From positions 1 through 15,837 of the forward strand of contig JANXBB010000033.1 in the NCBI GenBank assembly GCA_025061975.1: 15,837 bases of DNA, written 5' to 3'. Both the position numbers and the translations under genes were made by a program. This DNA is from Caldifarciminota bacterium. GTDB taxonomy: Bacteria > Hydrothermota > Tepidihabitantia > Tepidihabitantales > CAIPLT01. The notes below the pieces were generated by a model that was not told where the DNA came from, made no database searches, and was given only the letters and a program-made list of their open reading frames with translations. Shown in pieces: positions 14,189 through 15,837 of this stretch (position 1 is the stretch's first letter; each line of letters opens with the position of its first letter).

Positions 14189-15837
14189 TTAATCGGTGCG
14201 GATAACTTTAGAGGAAGCCCGAGAAGTCGGAGTGCTTAAAGTTATGAAGTAGACCCCTTGACCGACGAGATTATTATTAGAATCTCGCCCATCCCAAGTT
14301 ACTGTAGCTTCACCTGGGCCCTGAATCCCTGAAATGAGGGTTTTAACTGGCCGGCCCAAAATATCATAAACAGTAAGATCCACCATGGTCCGTGCTGGTA
14401 TTGAATAAGTAATTGTGGTCTTTGATGAGGTTGGATTAGGTCTAATTGATTTCAATGAGAATGTGTAAGTTGGAAGTGAATAATTCTCTTCAATTGCCGC
14501 AGGAAGGCTGTTGCGATGGAAACGATGGAGCACTACCGGATTACGAGTTGTCCGGCCTTGAGTATAAAGCTCAAATCCGGCAATGGAGTCTATTAAATAC
14601 TGAACAAAAACTGTATCGGCCCTAACACCACCAACGCATGGGAACCGTTTGGATGTTGTATTTGGATCAGTAATTCGACCTTTCCGAGTTACTGTCTGCC
14701 CGTTATTGCTAACTTCAGCTACCCAGATATCAGCTCGAGCAAGAGTGGTTGCAGGTTCATAATTTAAAGAATCAAATTGCTCCCAAGCAACATAAAACTT
14801 ACCATCAGCTGCTTGCACAATTGACGGTCTCGTAGCGAAAATGGCATTATAACCCACAGGAGCATTTAACGTATCAGCATCGTAGTGATGAACTAACGTC
14901 CACGGATTAGGAAGACCTGATTGCGGGCTATAAAGCCAGATTTGAGATGGAATTGTATAACCAGATGTTCCTTCATAGTGCATAACCGATGCCACAATTC
15001 TTAAATTATCCTGGTTATCAAACATCGCGAAGAGTGAAGAAATATGGTATGAAGGGTTAACACCGTATGTGGAAGGAGGAAATGGAAGTTGAACTTCCGG
15101 CTGCCATGTAAGACCGCCGTCGGTAGATAGCCGATAAAATGCCCGCTCCGGATAAGCATCTTCTGAACATTGCCAAAGAACCACAACTTTATTAGAAATT
15201 TTAGATGCAGCAATGTTGTGATCTGGAAAGAGCGGGGCTGATCCCGGAGTGTGTATTCTGATTGGGGTTGACCAAGTTCCCCAGGGTTGACATCTGGTAT
15301 ACCATAATGAATCTTGCGATGAAGCATCAACACATGCTACATGAAGTGCCTGGTTATTAGTAACTGCTACTGCAGGCCATTGATATCCAGATGGACCATT
15401 AGAATATTGGAATAGGCCACCACCGGGCATAATATCAACTGCCGCTACCGGTGTTAAAACACCCCCTACAGATTGATGAGTCAATCCAACTCCGTAACCG
15501 GTTATCGGATCATAATCAAAGCTTCCAAATCCGCTCCGTGATGAGTAAACATTTATTCCGTCATTAGGCCAGTTCCAAGTTCGGGTAGTAAAATCATAAA
15601 AGTTGTATCTTTGATTTCGGTCAGTTGCAGGATTAAAATTAGAATACATCCAGTAACAGTGAAGTCCCTGAACGCCGGTAGTCGGACAATACCGACAATG
15701 AGAGTAAACTGGCCCGTTATATTGCCAGTCATAAGTTGTATAGCCCACTACTTCTTGACGCCCAATAATCGGCATAAGCTCTGTATTATTAGAATTTGTG
15801 ATATTAGCATTTCCTAAATTGGTGCGATTGTCATTTA
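14189..15837 (-). CDS. Secreted protein with Asp-box and type-A sorting-like C-terminal domain, 5'-truncated by window edge
   Basis: The frame is open from the window edge: the codons before the Met at 15775 read NLGNANITNSNNTEL and no signal peptide is visible, so the N-terminus is missing. Counting from that Met, the 528 visible residues show beta-propeller-like repeating units (WPAVAVTNNQALHVACVD, a later IAASKISNKVVVLW, and SIVQAADGKFYVAWEQFD) and one clear Asp-box, STDGGLTW (217-224), as in sialidases and other BNR-repeat proteins. No catalytic set of a sialidase can be confirmed. A Cys/His cluster HCRYC...HC lies at 26-40. The last 90 residues (about 439-528) form a sorting-like domain: IRPNPTSSKTTITYSIP, VDLTVYDILGRPVKTL, WDGRDSNNNLVGQGVYFITL. 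It is probably exported and surface-attached or released by the same route as the PorV-linked protein. It is separated from the operon by a hairpin, so it may be a separate unit. Confidence 0.82.
   Translation of the reverse strand, partial: NDNRTNLGNANITNSNNTELMPIIGRQEVVGYTTYDWQYNGPVYSHCRYCPTTGVQGLHCYWMYSNFNPATDRNQRYNFYDFTTRTWNWPNDGINVYSSRSGFGSFDYDPITGYGVGLTHQSVGGVLTPVAAVDIMPGGGLFQYSNGPSGYQWPAVAVTNNQALHVACVDASSQDSLWYTRCQPWGTWSTPIRIHTPGSAPLFPDHNIAASKISNKVVVLWQCSEDAYPERAFYRLSTDGGLTWQPEVQLPFPPSTYGVNPSYHISSLFAMFDNQDNLRIVASVMHYEGTSGYTIPSQIWLYSPQSGLPNPWTLVHHYDADTLNAPVGYNAIFATRPSIVQAADGKFYVAWEQFDSLNYEPATTLARADIWVAEVSNNGQTVTRKGRITDPNTTSKRFPCVGGVRADTVFVQYLIDSIAGFELYTQGRTTRNPVVLHRFHRNSLPAAIEENYSLPTYTFSLKSIRPNPTSSKTTITYSIPARTMVDLTVYDILGRPVKTLISGIQGPGEATVTWDGRDSNNNLVGQGVYFITLSTPTSRASSKVIRTD

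Noticed and set aside
14189..15775. Sialidase assignment for the truncated secreted protein
   Set aside because: Only one clear Asp-box is seen and no arginine triad or catalytic Tyr/Glu set can be placed, so only the repeat type is claimed.
1..15837. CRISPR array, tRNA, rRNA, insertion sequence or phage attachment site
   Set aside because: No spaced direct repeats, transposase genes, terminal inverted repeats or RNA-gene signatures were seen on either strand.

Overview
The window is AT-rich, densely packed bacterial DNA. Its gene content points to an uncultured or deep-branching Gram-negative lineage of the broad FCB type (WOR-3/Stahlbacteria, KSB1, Marinimicrobia and similar groups). The signs are a PorV/PorQ-family outer-membrane protein, a TonB-dependent receptor with an N-terminal carboxypeptidase-regulatory-like domain, large secreted proteins ending in FlgD/type-A-sorting-like domains, and 'DNNGNG' acidic repeats. 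The exact phylum cannot be fixed from sequence reading alone.

Left part (1-4855, + strand): a glycosyltransferase operon. It runs from a 5'-truncated TuaH-like glycosyltransferase, through two paralogous GT4 glycosyltransferases and a GT2 rhamnosyltransferase-like enzyme, to a coenzyme F420-0:glutamate ligase (CofE)-family protein. Adjacent genes overlap by 17, 17 and 4 bases or are 1 base apart, so this is one translationally coupled unit. It probably makes a surface polysaccharide or the glycan of a lipid-linked precursor. The CofE-family member is the odd partner.

Middle (4857-6062, - strand): a solitary imidazolonepropionase (hutI) converges on the glycosyltransferase operon with one base between the stop codons. 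A GC-rich hairpin with T-tracts on both flanks (6072-6104) lies just upstream of hutI. It closes the outer-membrane operon on the - strand and could also stop + strand readthrough from the glycosyltransferase operon after that transcript has crossed hutI antisense.

Right part (6117-15837, - strand, read right to left): a 5'-truncated secreted protein with an Asp-box and a C-terminal sorting-like domain, then a perfect 17-bp inverted repeat. After that comes a compact four-gene cell-envelope operon: a putative lipoprotein, a TonB-dependent receptor, a 1014-residue secreted protein with Ca-binding-like repeats and a FlgD-like C-terminus, and a PorV-like outer-membrane protein. The three junctions inside this operon are each exactly 9 nt. 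In each, the stop codon of the upstream gene forms the start of the Shine-Dalgarno sequence of the next.

A working reading is that the receptor, lipoprotein and large secreted protein form a surface complex, with the PorV-like protein handling export or anchoring of the sorting-domain proteins (type IX-like secretion). This is inference from context. No stretch longer than 300 bases lacks a gene; the two longest gaps (6063-6116 and 14097-14188) hold the two hairpins.
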